DNA from: DASUPK01 sp963815045
Lineage (GTDB): Bacteria; Actinomycetota; Thermoleophilia; Solirubrobacterales; 70-9
DNA: 64,000 nucleotides
Assembly (NCBI GenBank): GCA_963815045.1
Contig: CAWFET010000002.1
Span: 992,001-1,056,000, forward strand
Direction: 5' to 3'
Positions within the stretch are counted from its first letter, which is position 1, and the number at the start of each line of letters is the position of its first letter. Below are positions 63,644 to 64,000 of this stretch, piece by piece. Below the pieces are notes generated by a model. It was given only the letters and a program-made list of their open reading frames with translations. It searched no databases and was not told the DNA's origin. The translations under genes were made by a program, and so were the position numbers.

Positions 63644-64000
63644 CTATCCAGTTGACGCGGCGCGAAGGGCGGATTCGTGCGACGCCGTCTCGAGCTCGTC
63701 CGGCAGGGGGGCCAGATCGGGCCTCCTCCCGGTGCGGCGCTCGATCGCCAGGCCGATCAGATGGTCGGCCAACCAGGCGTTCTTGGGGAGCAGGGGGCCG
63801 TGGAGGTAGGTCCCGATCAGGTTCAAACGCTTCGTCCCCTCCATACCGTCCCGGTCGTTGTTCCCGTGCCCGTGCAGGACACGCCCGAGGGGCTCGGCAT
63901 CGGGCCCCAGGAACGTGCGACCGCCGTGGTTCTCGAATCCGGCCAGCACCTGAGGGCCACCGCCGAGGTCCGCCTCGATTGAGACGTTGCCGATCAGACG
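63644..64000 (-). CDS. gatD: Lipid II isoglutaminyl synthase glutamine amidotransferase subunit GatD, 5' part beyond window
   Basis: The C-terminal ~118 residues of a CobB/CobQ-like glutamine amidotransferase. The segment GFENHGGRTFLG, then the PLGRVLHGHGNND loop and GTYLHGPLLPKN (catalytic His), are those of GatD. With MurT it amidates Glu of the stem peptide in Gram-positives. The N-terminal half with the catalytic Cys lies past position 64000, where murT would also be expected. The stop is 10 bases from lemA. Confidence 0.88.
   Translation of the reverse strand, partial: RLIGNVSIEADLGGGPQVLAGFENHGGRTFLGPDAEPLGRVLHGHGNNDRDGMEGTKRLNLIGTYLHGPLLPKNAWLADHLIGLAIERRTGRRPDLAPLPDELETASHESALRAASTG

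Overview
The window is a gene-dense, very GC-rich bacterial chromosome segment with no insertion sequences, phage genes or CRISPR arrays. An actinobacterial-type integration host factor next to gmk and rpoZ, a GatD-type lipid II amidotransferase, frequent GTG/TTG starts and overlapping stop/start codons point to Actinomycetota. A deep-branching class such as Thermoleophilia/Solirubrobacterales is my inference from overall gene content, not something I could test.

Layout. 1-5000 (minus): lipid kinase, MBL hydrolase, phosphomannomutase, HIT protein, CorA. 5100-6860 (plus): a SAM-I riboswitch with a complete terminator/antiterminator switch, then a threonine-synthase-like PLP enzyme and a MoaD/ThiS-like sulfur carrier. 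6900-8514: small secreted protein, tRNA-Arg(CCG) and RNase Z. 8580-18098: a pyrimidine operon pyrR-pyrB-pyrC-(isochorismatase-like)-carA-carB-pyrK-pyrD, with a PyrR-binding hairpin over the pyrR ribosome-binding site. 18170-22546: mihF, gmk, rpoZ, coaBC, TPR protein, dtd and a secreted protein. 22577-35524: the translation/RNA operon rimP-nusA-infB-(secreted RTX-like)-DUF503-rbfA-nrnA-truB-ribF-rpsO, then peroxiredoxin, VOC and DsbA-like genes, then pnp. 35535-41929: an M16 peptidase split by a frameshift, a small PH-like protein, dapB, an amidase, dapA and RNase J. 41947-46391: LOG protein, PLD-like protein, SnoaL-like protein and a two-component system. 46545-53940: ftsK, cinA, two lipoproteins, thpR, recA, recX. 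53967-64000: cupredoxin, small HTH protein, miaB, miaA, dapF, dapL, DMT transporter, GH114-like protein, hflX, dut, lemA and partial gatD.

The strongest candidate for something new is the riboswitch unit at 5147-6858. SAM control together with a sulfur-carrier partner suggests that the 'threonine synthase' makes homocysteine, probably from O-phosphohomoserine and a carrier thiocarboxylate. This would be analogous to CysM/CysO in cysteine synthesis. Other notable points are a DapF homologue with serine at both catalytic cysteine positions, a widespread leaderless-promoter architecture, a self-overlapping operator at a small HTH gene, a NusA with a Cys-rich module and acidic tail, and attenuator-like or structured leaders at rimP, pyrR and pnp.

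All assignments come from reading motifs, gene order and hand-folded RNA. No database search or folding program was run.
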